Notes under the pieces: model-generated
What the model was told of the DNA's origin: nothing
What the model saw: only the letters and a program-made list of their open reading frames with translations
Databases searched by the model: none
Translations under genes and position numbers: made by a program
Part shown: positions 33,752 through 45,915 of the stretch, piece by piece
Position numbering within the stretch: the stretch's first letter is position 1
Layout: every line of letters starts with the position of its first letter
Origin: Usnea hakonensis
Lineage: Eukaryota; Ascomycota; Lecanoromycetes; Lecanorales; Parmeliaceae
Reading direction: 5' to 3'
Assembly: GCA_013423325.1 (NCBI GenBank)
Contig: BLJB01000231.1
Location: forward strand, 1-64,000
Length of the DNA stretch: 64,000 nucleotides

Positions 33752-36700
33752 TTAGAGAGTGTTGAGAGTGTGGTGCATCATTTCCAACTGTCTTAGTTTA
33801 TCTAAGGCATCAACGGTCTCACTATGTTCTGGGCCTAGCGTTTTTGTATAGCCTTGTACGATAAGCTTGAACTGCTGTACCGCCTTCTCGAACATATACC
33901 TTTCCTTGTAATGGACTCCTAAATTCCACCTCGTGCTTAAGACCCGCTTGTGCTCAGAACCCCAGGCCTTTTCGTATCCTACTAATGCCCGTAGGTACAT
34001 ATCTTCAGCCTCTTTCATCTTGCCTTGATTCGAATATAGAATGCCTAGATTGTTGACCGTGTTAAGCGTCGACGTGTGCTCAGGACCCCAGGCCTTTTCG
34101 TATCCTACTAATGCCCGCAGGTACATATCTTCGGCCTCTTTCATCTTGCCTTGATCAAAATATAGAGCGCCTAGATTGTTGACCGTGTCAAGCGTCGACG
34201 TGTACTCAGGACCCCAGGCCTTTTCGAATCCTACTAATGCCCGTAGGTACATGTCCTCGGCCTCTTTCATCTTGCCTTGATCAAAATATAGAGCGCCTAG
34301 ATTGTTGACCGTGTCAAGGGTCGTACTGTGCTCAGGACCCCAGGCCTTTTCCATTCCTGCCAATGCCCGCAGGTACATGTCTTCGGCTTCTTTCCTCTTC
34401 TCCTGATACGAGTACAGATACCCTAGACAGTGACATGCGCCGCTAAGGGACGAGAGGTATTTCCTATTTTCGAATTCTTCTTGTGAATATTGCTGCAGCA
34501 TTGAATAGACGCGATCACAATGTGGTAGAAGACGTCTCAGTTTGAGCGAATAATGAGGCACGGTCTCTGAAGGCACAGCCGATGCAACGATGATCAAGGC
34601 GAGCCAGCTCATAGTAGCTTTGTCTTCTTCAAATGTGTGAAAGCACCAACGATGAAGCACAGGATGCATGGAGAAAGAGGATGATCCAGTTTTTGCGTTT
34701 GCGTCAATGAAGGAGTACTCCAACAGAAGTCCTATGCACTCTTTAAATCGAAGTTTGTCACCTGCAAAACTAGCGAACCATTGAGGCACTTCGTCGGCAA
34801 CTTTAAGATCCAGTGCAGGCGTAAGGAGCTCATACCAGAGATCCCGATTATCAAGAAAGGCCCACAGCATCAAGAGATTAGCTGCGTCCTCATTTTGTGA
34901 CTGGAGAGAACTAAAAGATAGCGTCCATGTCGTTAGAATGCTGCCATCTGCGTTTTCCCACGGAGTAGAAACATGCTGCCTCTTCATTAATTTTGCCCAT
35001 TCTTGATTGTACAGCTTGATGTACTCCGAGACATTTGTGCCCGTCTTTCGCATATACGAGCCAGCTTGATTGATCGCCAAAGGGAGACCTTGAAGTAGGT
35101 TGACGAGCTCTAGAGAACCTTTCTCGCCCCGGACATTAGATAGGGTTCGTACGAGTATACTGCTAACTCCACTTACCTTCTGTTAATCGTCCGAGGCTAT
35201 TCTTGAGAATACTTTCTCCCTGCACTTCATCAACCGGCTCCAGTTTCATGTCCGTTCCCAGCTGCCATAGACTTGCAAGTCGAGAAGTGATAAGAATGGA
35301 TCCTTGATCTGCTGTTGGGAAATATTCTTTCACATCGAAGGCTTCAGGGTCTCTCGATGGTACTGAAAACTCTCGGTCCACGTTATCAAATATAAGTAAC
35401 CACTGGTTGTTTAATGGCTGTGATAACCATTTGAGCACATCTTCAACAATTTCATCGACGTTAACGGTCCCATTTCGTGAGTAGTTTTTGCTTCTTTCTG
35501 AAAGCTGATGCTGTGGCAGTCGGCCAGCGAGGTCAGCGATGCTTCGCTTTAATCGCTCCTTGCTCGAGCCTTCGATCCAGAAGACCGCGCTATAGCTCCC
35601 TTGATATTCTCGAGCGAATTCAACGGAGAGCTGGGTCTTCCCAATCCCACCAAGTCCATGAAGGATGAATACTTTACGACGCATTTGATCCGTCGAGGTG
35701 GGAAGTAAAGCTTGTGTTAATCGCGTCATCTCCGTGTTCCGCGCCACAAATGCGTTTATCTCAGGGATACCCTGGAGACTAAAGTCCACGCGAAAGGACT
35801 CTTTTTCGGTACCCACGGCGTGTGCTTTTAAAGAGTTAGAGGAGCTTTGAAGATGATAAGAAGACCCATACAACGGTATTGTTCTTCGACTCTTTGAGGC
35901 GCCGTCTGAACTAATCTCTGGATCTCTGGCCGCACCAAGACGAAGTTTTCATCTTCGGGGCCACGAAATTTGTTCAACCCCGAGTGATCCGTAGCGAGAT
36001 ATATTGCTCTTTTCCCGTGCAAGGAGGCTGACTGATGATCAACGAACTGTGTGTCTCGTGAGCTCCCAAAGCGTGTCGAGTGTAAAGGTAGGAGTCAGCA
36101 CACCTGAGTACGCCAGGGTCCGTACGACGCATTTTTATCTTCGTAAAAGCAAATGATATCAGTATTACCGTAGCTCGCCTCAAAGTCCCGCGCAATCTCA
36201 TGAAGAGCAGGGCTATTTCTTCTAAGGGAGTCGAGTAACGTCTTATCGTGTCTCATGGCCTGAGCAAGCCACACACCATACACTGCGGCCTCGCTTCCAT
36301 GATGTGGTGTTCCAAGAAAGATGATCCCAGCTGTAGACAACCGAATATCTCTAAAAATATTACCATGGTCGGCTAGCACTAGCGCCTGTAGAGAGCTTAG
36401 CATAGGGGGAATTCGTGCCATAATCACACCGACCTGTTTGATAATCAGACCTCCGAGGCTATGTCCAATAAACACTAGCGGTCGTCGACCGTCCTATAGT
36501 AAGTCTGAGTAAGGATAAATAATGAACGTCTGGAACAATTTTACCCACTTTCTCGCTTGACCGATTCTGAAGAAGGATATTGAGCAACTGCTCTCCACAT
36601 TTGCGTAGACTTGTTTTGACGTCCGCTCTACGCCAGTCAGATTCATAACTGTATGTCATAATCCGAGCATTTGGAATTAGATCTGGCAAGAAGTCTCGAA

Positions 36701-37065
36701 GCCACATAACTTCTGCAGTGTCGGATTCCATTTGAGCGATATTAGGGATTCCGTCAGCCTGGGCATTCTTCTCGCGACGTGTAAAATAATTGAATCGGTG
36801 ACGATATGTAGGCTTCGCCTCCTCGATAGGAGTCTGCTTCCGAACCCATGTATAGTATGGATGGGCACCAAGGCCTTGAACTGCAACGACGCTTTAACGC
36901 TTGTTAATAGTGCTACCTGGGCTTCATGAAGAATTGCTTATCTTACTCTACGTCGGGTCCGTCATGATTGTGCTCACCGCTAGCCCAAATGTTGAGGCCT
37001 ATAGTCTTGACAGTGGCTTTGTTGCATATCGTCGTAGCGGCTTGAGTTGCGTAGCTTTGCGACAT
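33752..37065 (-). CDS. NLR2: alpha/beta hydrolase-NB-ARC-TPR protein with an apparent frameshift
   Basis: Exons: 37065-36947, 36891-36549, 36493-36104, then 36031 to 35177, and 35118-33752. The hydrolase part has VAVQGLGAHPYYTWVRK, FIGHSLGG (Ser about 166), IIFLGTPHHGS and the catalytic-His motif TDHSGLNKF. The NB-ARC shows HGLGGIGKTQLSVEF, WLLIFDNVDRE, GSILITSR and GLPLAINQAGSYM (across the last intron), with FSMHPVLHRW as the MHD equivalent. About six 42-residue TPRs end the protein. All junctions keep frame except one place. Near 35865-35900 the hydrolase frame (ending with a stop at about 35828) and the NB-ARC frame overlap, and joining them needs one extra base. Either the gene is a recent pseudogene, an intron is hidden, or the assembly has an error. 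Confidence 0.72.
33977..34480 (-). repeat. tandem 126-bp TPR-coding units in NLR2
   Basis: Units start (plus coordinates) at 33977, 34103, 34229 and 34355, spaced exactly 126 bp. The three left-most are nearly identical (GALYFDQGKMKEAEDMYLRAL type). The variable residues are again within Y-x-x-Q (SN, FD, FD, SY), the same position as in NLR1. Confidence 0.88.
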
Positions 37066-37706
37066 TGAAAGAGCCAGAGGTCCGTAGCAACGTTAAGTCA
37101 GATTAAGTGAAGGAAAATCTGGAGACTAAGGCAGTATGGCTGTCGCTCAAAGAGTCTCTCGATCCAAGCCTCAACTAGGTGTCATTGTAAAAGAGGTCCA
37201 AGATATTTAGACGGATAGCTTATCATTACTATTATTAGAAGATGACGCTCGGATCCAACTGCCGTTAGGCAGCCCGATTCGAGTTACCCGGAGTTACTAC
37301 AGGTACTCCGTCTATACCCGGAAATGTACCACACTGGGATATACACCATTAGGGCTAAGGCTTTCCCTAGTAATTAGTATATACCTATTAGTGCTTCGTT
37401 CGCCACATCCCAACCATACGAATTGCATGCAAATAATGATCAAATATATATAGGAGGGAGCTATAATAGTGGTTGGCCTGTCTTATTGCTATGGGTATGC
37501 CGAATAGTAACCCCTGAAGATATATTTAGGCCTTATTATAGTACTAAGAAGACTCCTACGTATATCTATTTAATATAGACCTAGAGCCATAGCCAGTATT
37601 CCAACAGGCCCCTTCTTACCAACTCGGCCATACGGTGTTCCAAGACTCAATCCCCGACAGTCACACGACGTTCATGTAGGCACTTCCACGTAGGCCACTT
37701 AATCAA
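37066..37706. other. intergenic; possible LTR scrap
   Basis: No supported gene. The end ATTCCAACAGG near 37590-37600 matches the 3' end of the inner LTR (ATTCCAACA), and the AT-rich sequence before it resembles retroelement decay. No partner end or target duplication is seen. Confidence 0.25.
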
Positions 37707-38600
37707 TCAATCCTTTTCCGAATACATCTCAACCAGCGCGATCAAATCTTCCCTACCCGTCTGCTTGGCTAGCTGTAACGCCGTCACACCCCCTCGACCC
37801 GTAACCCGGACATCTGCCCTTTTCGATAAAAGGAATTCCACTCTCTGAATCATCCGTTCGCGAATCGCATACAGCAACGGCGTGCCAAGCGCTGCGAAAC
37901 CTCTCGCTTCGTCACTGCCGTTAATGTCTACGCCAAGCTCTAGCAAGTACTCCATTAGCGGAATGCTCTCCCCGTCGCTCTTGGATGTCGAGGCAGCGGC
38001 CGCGTGCAAAGGCAGGCTGTTTTGGAGTTTCGCGCCGTGCTGGAGAAGAAGGGCGAAGACTTCAGGCGAAGCTATGCTGGCAGCCGTGTCGAGCACGGCG
38101 CCTGAATCTGATAGTGGAGATGCGTCAGGTTGAGGGCTGAGCGGTGGGCCGAGATTCGGATCCGCGCCGTGAGAGAGGAGCCAGCGGGTTAGGGATAGAT
38201 TGTGGAGGAGGTTCGTGAGGGCGGTGTGCCCGCCCATGAAGGAGGTGTTGACGTCCCAGCCGTGGGAGAGGAGGATCTCGAATACAGGGAGCGAGGCGGC
38301 CTTGACGGCCATGGCGGTGATGCTGGTATCGATGATGGCACCGTGGGAGAGCAGGTAGCGGATTACTTCGAGCTGTTGGTTGATGATGGCGGAGATGAGG
38401 CCAAAGTTGAGGTAGTAGGTATTGCTGGGAGCGTGGGGATCGGCCGAGAGTGAAATGACGGATTCGAGGTGTCCGGTCGAGCAGGCGTGGCTGAAGACCT
38501 GCAGCTCATGGTGTGTGGATTGTTCGATGATGGGATTCTGGTAGTCCTGGTTTGCAGCTGGTTGCATGAGCTGGATGGCGCCCTGGGATGAGAATTGCAT
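37707..38600 (-). CDS. ankyrin-repeat protein
   Basis: Single exon, 297 aa, ATG at 38600. About seven degenerate ankyrin repeats cover residues 30-290: HACSTGHLESVISL, AIINQQLEVIRYLLSHGA, FEILLSHGWDVNTSF, GHTALTNLLHNLSLTRWLLSHGADPN, PEVFALLLQHGAKL, LMEYLLELGVDINGSDE and GTPLLYAIRERMIQRVEFLLSKRADV, ending GVTALQLAKQTGREDLIALVEMY. There is no other domain, signal peptide or membrane span. Fungal genomes hold many such stand-alone ankyrin proteins of unknown partner. It lies 640 bp beyond the 5' end of NLR2 on the same strand, so co-transcription is not implied. Confidence 0.82.
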   Translation of the reverse strand: MQFSSQGAIQLMQPAANQDYQNPIIEQSTHHELQVFSHACSTGHLESVISLSADPHAPSNTYYLNFGLISAIINQQLEVIRYLLSHGAIIDTSITAMAVKAASLPVFEILLSHGWDVNTSFMGGHTALTNLLHNLSLTRWLLSHGADPNLGPPLSPQPDASPLSDSGAVLDTAASIASPEVFALLLQHGAKLQNSLPLHAAAASTSKSDGESIPLMEYLLELGVDINGSDEARGFAALGTPLLYAIRERMIQRVEFLLSKRADVRVTGRGGVTALQLAKQTGREDLIALVEMYSEKD

Positions 38601-40140
38601 CTTCCTTCTTCTTTCTTCTTGGCGGGAGAATCGATGCTATACTGCAGTACAAATAACGGTTGTCGTTTGATCAGCAGGAAAAGTGGCACTCGAGCTTCTC
38701 CTGCGAAGACTAAGGTAGTTGGCTCCAGATATTGGGGTTCAGGCTGGGCTACTTGTGAAACACCAAATAATAATGTGAGGTCAGGGTACCTTGAGGCTGT
38801 GCTTGTGCCTAAAGACACTAAGACAGGCCTAAAATTAATGTGATCTCCGGGCCGCTAGCCTTAGAGTGTACCTTAGAAGCAGCTAAACCTTAAGGTACTA
38901 TTCGCTTCGCACATACTCGTATTTTGTGCCGCGACCCGATCTTTTATTCCTGCCACAAACTTTACAGAATCAGACATGTCACATAAACTAAGTACTTTAA
39001 GGTACGTAACTCAGTCACTAGCGTTATCCATATCCTTCTTACCCCCACGCCCTGATTTGCGCGCCTAGTGCTGCTCGTAGTGCTGCTCAGCACTGCCCGT
39101 AAATGGCACCTGGATAGCTTTGGATCCGACCAAAGATCAGGTGTGAACGATCTTGCCAGTCAATGGGAATGATTGGTACGTACCTCTGCTGAACAGATTG
39201 GATTAACTGTGCATCGACTAGAGGTGCCATTTTCATCGATGCAATTTTCTTAGTCGATGGGCGGAAAGGCACCAATAGGCAGTCTTACAAATGTCATCAT
39301 CAGCCGGAGAACTTTTGAAAGACTAACACCAATGCTGAACGCGCGTTTCAAATCTCAGCCCATACCTACATAGTACATCGGTCGTGAAATAAGGTAGGTA
39401 GTTCACAGAAGGTCGACCGCACCTCCGCAAGCCCGCCCCCAGCCCTATTCCTCTTTATTCAGGCACCCAGTCCTCTAGCCGGAAGGGGGTAAATCTAAGT
39501 ACCTACGATTGCTAGTTCGCAGGAGTCTGGTTGACAAGCAATCTCTTTTCACCGGGTATTATCTTGCCTAACGGTGAAAAATCTCTGCCCTCGAAAGTTT
39601 GCTGGATTCCATAATCATGCACTGGCGCTACTATAGGTGAACTGAGCCCGGATTATGTTTGAAATAAACGTTTTTTGGTCTCCAGAGCCAAAACTCTTAA
39701 TTTGGAGAGTGGTATTGAAGATGCAGCTAGCCTCAGCCGCATCCTACGCGGCCCCCGTTGACAGTGTCATCTCCTGGATGCTAATCAGATCTGCAATACA
39801 ATACGAGAGCTCATCTCCTCCCACGAGAGTGGGTTTGTCCCTCTTTCTTTCCCCTCGTATTTTCGTTTCGTGCCACCATGGCTCGTGTCACGAACAAAAA
39901 AGGGGCGTAGTCTATAAAAGATGAAGTATGGATCCGGTCAGGGCGGCAGGAGAAGCGAGATCACCAACTCCGTAAAGTAGTATGATGCTTCTACTGGGTA
40001 ATGGATGACATGAAGAGGCCAGTCCAAAATCCACAGTCAAGGAGGGTACGATGTCTGATGTGTTCCTGCATCTAGAATATATGTTATTGTTGCCTTGTTC
40101 TACTTTCTTTTTTTCATCATTTGTTTGTGTTTCTTTCTGA
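38601..40140. other. intergenic
   Basis: No supported gene. It should hold the ankyrin gene's promoter and that of the secreted protein at 40141. AAGGTAC motifs recur at 38893-38898, 38999-39004 and 39393-39397. T-rich sequence at 40100-40140 directly precedes the ATG. Confidence 0.4.
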
Positions 40141-43100
40141 ATGTATTCTACCATGGCTGTACAATTTTCTGTTTTCCTTACGGTACTGTTGCTCATTGCT
40201 CCACTCTACTCACACGCCCAGACAACTACTGCCTCTGCAGCTAGCTCCTCTGCCATTGTCGACCCGATTCCCGCACATGTGTATCCTCCTCTCACAGTGA
40301 CTGGCCAATTTCCATGTCTTACAGCGAATTCATATATGATTTTGACCGATTCGCAAAGCTCATCGGCAACTTATCCAATTTGGACATGCACTTCCGACTG
40401 TGGCAGTTTGTCAAGTGGAGTGGGTCTCATGGTGTTTCCTGCCACGACGACCACAGGAACATACGAAGTTCAAAACCCACCATCGGGCTATCCAGCCCTT
40501 GAGGTTTCGAATCTTGCGGTAATCACAGACAGCACGTTTTCAACATTCACTTCAGTCAATATCCAGTAAGCTCTCATAATCTTGAATGTTATCGTTGTCT
40601 GTTAACAGTCGTCTTTAAGGGGCTCTCTACCTGTAACTACAAGCACATTCACTTATCCAGCATTCCCTGGTCTTTCCCTGAACATCGAAACGTCAACTTT
40701 GATTACAGCCGTTCTCGCCACCCCAGTTGCCGTCCCTGTCAATTGCCAGGGTAGCGCAAGCGCAAGTAAATCGACTTCAGAGAATACTACTGCGTCGTCA
40801 GTGTCACAGGCATTAAGCGCATCGAACCCTCCGTCCCCAATTTCTACTACAGTCAGTATGGGTGGAGGTAACACAGGGCAGTCGTCATCGCGCTCTGCGA
40901 CCAACCAGACGATTTCTCGAACAAACGGGAACTCGGGATCGACTTCGATTTCGTCTTCTGGTGGCACGTCGGTTACCTCTGCAATACAGAGCTCAAGCAC
41001 TGCCGCCAGCTCGGCCTCCAGTCCTGGATCTTCCATTCAGAGTAGAGCTGGACAGATACCTTCTAAATCAGTCTCAACATTTCCATCAACTTCCGCACTG
41101 TCAAGCCAGTTTTCCGCCGGCCGTTCGTCATATTCTGGCGCAACTTTGGGGCAGTCCACTTCACTTTCAAAGCAATCAAGTGGCTTGTCTGCAACATCAA
41201 TGACTCAAAACACGGTGTCGGTCCAAACAAGTGCGTCAAACACGGCACCCACGTCGAGTAATGTCGTATCAAGCTCTATATATTTACAGCAATCTAGCGA
41301 ACCAGGATCGACCTCTTCTTCTACTGCGGGATCAGGTGGTGCCTCCAACAGTGATTCAGCTTCTCATTCTACAATTTCTCACCAGTCAAGTCCCAGCTTC
41401 GCTTCCTTTCAAACATCGTCAAAAGGGCCACTGCCAAGCTCCAGTTCTTCTTGGCAATCGCCTGCCTCGAATTCTGTGTCTGTGTCCACGTCCATTCCTT
41501 CAAGCACTCAAGTACTCCCGGCTGGCGCAACAGTCATTACATCGACACTTCCCCCTTCTGGCTCTATATCTTCTTCTCGAGTGATCTCAGAAACCTTTAT
41601 ACCAACGACTTACAGCTCATTAACCGGCTTGACTTCCACACTCACCACATCAAGTATCATATCTTTCGGAACTAGTAGTACGACAGCTATTCCGGTGACA
41701 GTATATCCGGGAGGAAGTGCTTGGGGTGTACCAAGCGTTGGGCCTGGTACCCCTATTTTCCCAGCTCCATCAGTAGCACCGAATGTTGGCCTACCTTCGT
41801 CCACCCAATTTACTTCGTCCGGCTTCACCACCAGTTTTACATCAAGTCCATGGGCTGACCTACCCGCCTCTAAGACGTCGGAGCCTCAACCTCTCGATGA
41901 CCTCCCCGCATCCTCTGTTTTGGCAGGGCTAACGACATTCACTGGAACCACCTCCCCAACAGTAGAGTACATCAGTACTGGTGTCTCAAGTGATTCTCAT
42001 TCACCAACAAATCATCCGGGAGGATTTGGATTCCCCATCTTCTGGGGTCATAGCCATTTCTGCTTCGTGAGAAACTTTATCTCCGCTCACATAGTAGTTG
42101 GAGTTTGTAATGCTAACCAACGCGTGCAGATTTTTTGCCCATCACATGGACATTGCCTCTTATGTGGATTTCAGATTGATCTTCCACCCGGAATTTACCC
42201 TCCGGGCTCTATTGAATGGCCTCCAGGCTGGACAGAGCCCGACATCACTATCACAATCGACGAAGATGGTACACCTACATATGACGAAGACAAGGAGCCT
42301 ACCACTACTTCCACGACCACCACCACTAATACTGACACCTCCGCTTCCACTAGCCAACCGCTCAGTACCTCTGTCAGTTGGACTTCGTCGGTATCGTCGT
42401 CGATATCGTCTGTATCATCGTCTGCCACTTCTTCTGGAGGATTTTTGTGCGCACCCACATGCTCCGCCTGCGCGAACGTAGCGCCGCCCCCAACTACGGA
42501 CCCTTATAAGAGAAAACGGCATCTGCGAGACGATCTGGCTCCTAAAGACAAGCGGATACTGGACTGGCCTGACAATGCTCCGTACTATGGCTGGCAGGAC
42601 TATTTCATCTGGCAGCAATTTGTAAATACCGTTATAGCTACCGTGGGGTTGAGACGCGACGAACAACATCCATCTTCGGCGATGTATTACCCTCTTTTAA
42701 ATCAGCCATTTGGTCTCGCAGTCACAGGACTATACGGTTGTACCTCGTTGATTGTAACTTCGACGAAAGGTGTTTGGCTGTCGCATTTTTGGGAGAACCC
42801 GTCTTTCGACGACCCTACCTTGAATGCAGCCCAACAGCAAGCAAGGTTTCAGCAACAGATTCTGAGTATACTGGGTCCTGGTGACGGTACGCCGCTTTTC
42901 CCGGGGTTGTCACAATTCATGGGACCGAATGGTGCGTTCGCTCCCGATACGAATGTACAGGTTATCATCGTTACCCCCCAAAACAGGTATAACCCAGTGC
43001 CTGGTGTCATGATGTATGCTAGCATGGCCCAACAAATCGCTGCGACGGTCACTCAATTGTTCGGGGGCGATTTGAATACAGGCGACCATGGAAGTATGGC

Positions 43101-44707
43101 AGGTCCCGCCTACTATATCACCTATGCGCCCAAGTCCAACCCGATTACGCAAAGGTGGACTACAACCGGCAAGGTCTTGTTCCAATATGACCCAGTACAA
43201 GGTCGATGTATTGATGAGAATACTGGCGAACCGGCTCAGTTTGCCATAGAACGAATCTGGCTCGAAAGCGTTCCGGTTGTAGCATACGAGTATTACTGGC
43301 CTGTTTGGCCCTTTCAATCCGTTCCGGATCCCAATCAACAGGGTTCGAAGCGCAGAGATTTTTCGTCGAATGGTACAGAAGACCAAGGCGATTCCGTCTA
43401 TCTGGGAAAGCGTCAAGAAAGTTGGACCCCGGGCGTACAACCTTCAGTCTATCCTTCATGCTTATCTGAGCTGGAGCATACAGCTACTGGAGCTGCCGAA
43501 GCGACCGCCGTACTGGTTGGGCCTAATGGCCCCGTGAATGGACCTAGTGGCGGAGCAGGTGGCGCATCTGGCATGACCAGTTCCACCACGCGAACCACCA
43601 CTGGTGCTGCATCAATTTCTCTAGCACCTTCAGCATCCGCAGCTCCAATCGCTTCAGTCTCGTCAGTTGCTTCAGTGGCAGCAGCTAGCTACGCCATGAC
43701 CACCTCAAATCCACTCTGTACCCCGTTGTACGTCACCCCCCCTTCCTTTCCTCCCCTCCTCTCTCCCCTTCCCCAAGCCAAGGCATGCCAAACACCAACC
43801 TCCCTCTCTAACACTCCTACCCTCTAGCCAAAATCCCGAAAGTGGCGACGGCGGCCCCGACAACTGCAACGTGCTCAACCTGTGCTATTGCATCAGCGGT
43901 ACCACCACCGCCTTCGCAACTACAATGTCCGGCACTTCTTCCTGCGCCTACACCTCTTTTCCCTCCTCCACCGTCGACGGCTCCCCCATCTGCACAGGCG
44001 GCGCGACAACATCCCCATCATCACCGCCGTCGCCCGCCGTCACGAGCGGCCAGATCATCTACACAGAAACTAATCCCGCCTCTTCAGGCCCCGGCACCGT
44101 CCTGATAGGCTGCACAGCCACGACGGTGGAGTATGGCATCGATCCGTACCCTTTTACCACCTGTGTAGGAGACACGACGCCGCTCACCACGATCTTGTCA
44201 CCCACTCCCAGCACCACGAGCCGCGCACCGTCACCCCCACCGTCCATAACGCCCAAACCCACAGGCCCGACGTACGGCGTCTACATCGCCTTCTGGACCG
44301 ACATCATCACCATCAATGGCCAAGAGGGTCTACCGCCCAACTACGTGTATGAATACCGCGATTACATCTGGGCGACCACGGGCTCCGACGCCTTTGTGAC
44401 CGCGTCCGATTTCTGCGCGACGGGCGGCGCGGCGTCGGCCATCACGCTCTCGAAGCTGCCCAGTCAAAACATTCCGTATCCCACCGCTTCGATCACGGGA
44501 CTAAGGCCGGATGGCACATCCGGTCCTAGTTGCGACTGGATACCGAGTCCGGATGGTGATGCGCCGGGCAGTCTGAGTTGCGATGCGAGTCCGACGAGTG
44601 TGCCGTGTTTTGAGCCGTTGGTGCCGGGGACGGGTTGTGGGGTTGAGGTGGGGGAGGCTGTGGGGGTGGATCCGATGGTTGAGTGTGTTTGGCAGGAGGT
44701 GGAGTGA
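40141..44707 (+). CDS. large secreted Ser/Thr-rich (mucin-like) protein
   Basis: Four exons: 40141-40565, 40620-42066, 42130-43727 and 43828-44707, about 1449 aa. The 63-nt intron at 42067-42129 (GTGAGA, branch GCTAACC, GTGCAG) is in frame, so read-through would also be open. The start may be 40153, placing MAVQFSVFLTVLLLIAPLYSHAQ as a signal peptide. Residues about 150-640 are Ser/Thr-dominated and probably O-glycosylated. A Cys-containing segment, then a globular region (about 760-1010), contains WQDYFIWQQFVNTV, GLYGCTSLIVTSTKGVWLSH and QYDPVQGRCIDENTGE. It is followed by another Ser/Thr stretch and a Cys-rich end (NCNVLNLCYCISG). Lys-Arg sites flank the globular part, suggesting Kex2 processing. 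There is no GPI signal. Likely a cell-wall or adhesin-like protein; the globular domain is not one I can name. Confidence 0.78.
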
Positions 44708-45915
44708 GGGGTCGATGGGGAAGAAGGGATGGATGCGGGGGCAATTTTGATGGGTTGATTGTGCATGGGTGATAAAGGGCTGGAGATGAGAATAGTCGAA
44801 TGGATGGGAGCTAACACTTGTGATGCATGACATACCATTTAACCATACCTTTTGAAGATCAATGGCTGTCCTTGGTACAGACCAAAAACAGGTTGCTGAG
44901 AAACTGACAATCTTTTTAAAATACGCCAACTAGGCTATAAAGTACTCATTTAGAGTATAACTCAGTTATTCGCCCGTCTGCGAGCCACTCTCATACTACA
45001 TACGATAACAAAACCAGATCCCACATCGCGAGCTAGGGCCCGAAGCGCCCCTCTGCCTTGTACTATGTCAATACTTTGATAACTGAGGTCGACTGCGGTA
45101 TCGGTTGCGGTTGACCGTTTGATTTTAGGGGTTATCTTAATATTTATAAAGATCCGAGTTAGATTACAATAGACTCTCAGATAAACATGAATATCTCGTC
45201 CTCGTCCGTAACCAAAGCAATTGTGCCCTTTGTAGTTAGTATAGCGGGTGCTAATGCTACGGATACCTTACTAACATGATCCTGCAGCTCGCTAACTAGC
45301 TGGCACAGCTATGTCGTATGAGGCTATGCGAAACTTGCATTTCTTGTCTAGCGAATACCTGATTGGCAAGACGAGTAATCCTCGATAATGTAGCGACCAT
45401 CAACAATATCTAGAGCCCATCGTGACAGGATTGTGAGAAAGCATATGTAGGAAATGTATGAGTGTAAATTGAAGAATGTTGCGAAGTATAGAGTCGTAGA
45501 AAATTTTGTAGACCCACATACTAGGCAGGTCTGACGGAGTAGCGCATCAAGGTAGTATCATGATAGCAAATCATGATGAACATACGGAGGTCAGTATCGA
45601 AATTGCTAAACGTCAATGGAGCTACCTTACGCGAAAGATCCCGTCGCCCGTAGGGCTGCCTAGACAAGAGCTCTAGGGCCTTTGGTATTTTCCCGGGTGC
45701 GCTAGCCGGGTAACTCCTTCCATTATCAACAACGCTCATCTACTCAAAGTACGGAGAGCGAGTCCGGGTAGTTTAAGGACTTGTATACTAACTCACATCT
45801 CCCTCCTCCCCCCACCATCCCTCCCCTCCATTATCATCTCATCTTCTCAGTGGCGATTCCGGCGAGTGGGGGGTTTAGATGGAAGAGAGATAGAGGAAAA
45901 GGGTTGGGAGATTGC
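44708..45915. other. intergenic
   Basis: No supported gene. It includes the 3' region of the secreted-protein gene and AT-richer sequence from about 44900. Short minus-strand frames (45739-45521) have no domain. Confidence 0.4.

Noticed and set aside
37590..37600. Solo LTR ending ATTCCAACAGG
   Set aside because: Only one end matches the inner LTR; no opposite TG end at the right distance and no target duplication were found.
41063..43459. Antisense and shifted open frames within the secreted Ser/Thr-rich gene
   Set aside because: They are shadows of the main frame caused by its biased codons; the plus-strand exons have the signal peptide and consistent splicing.
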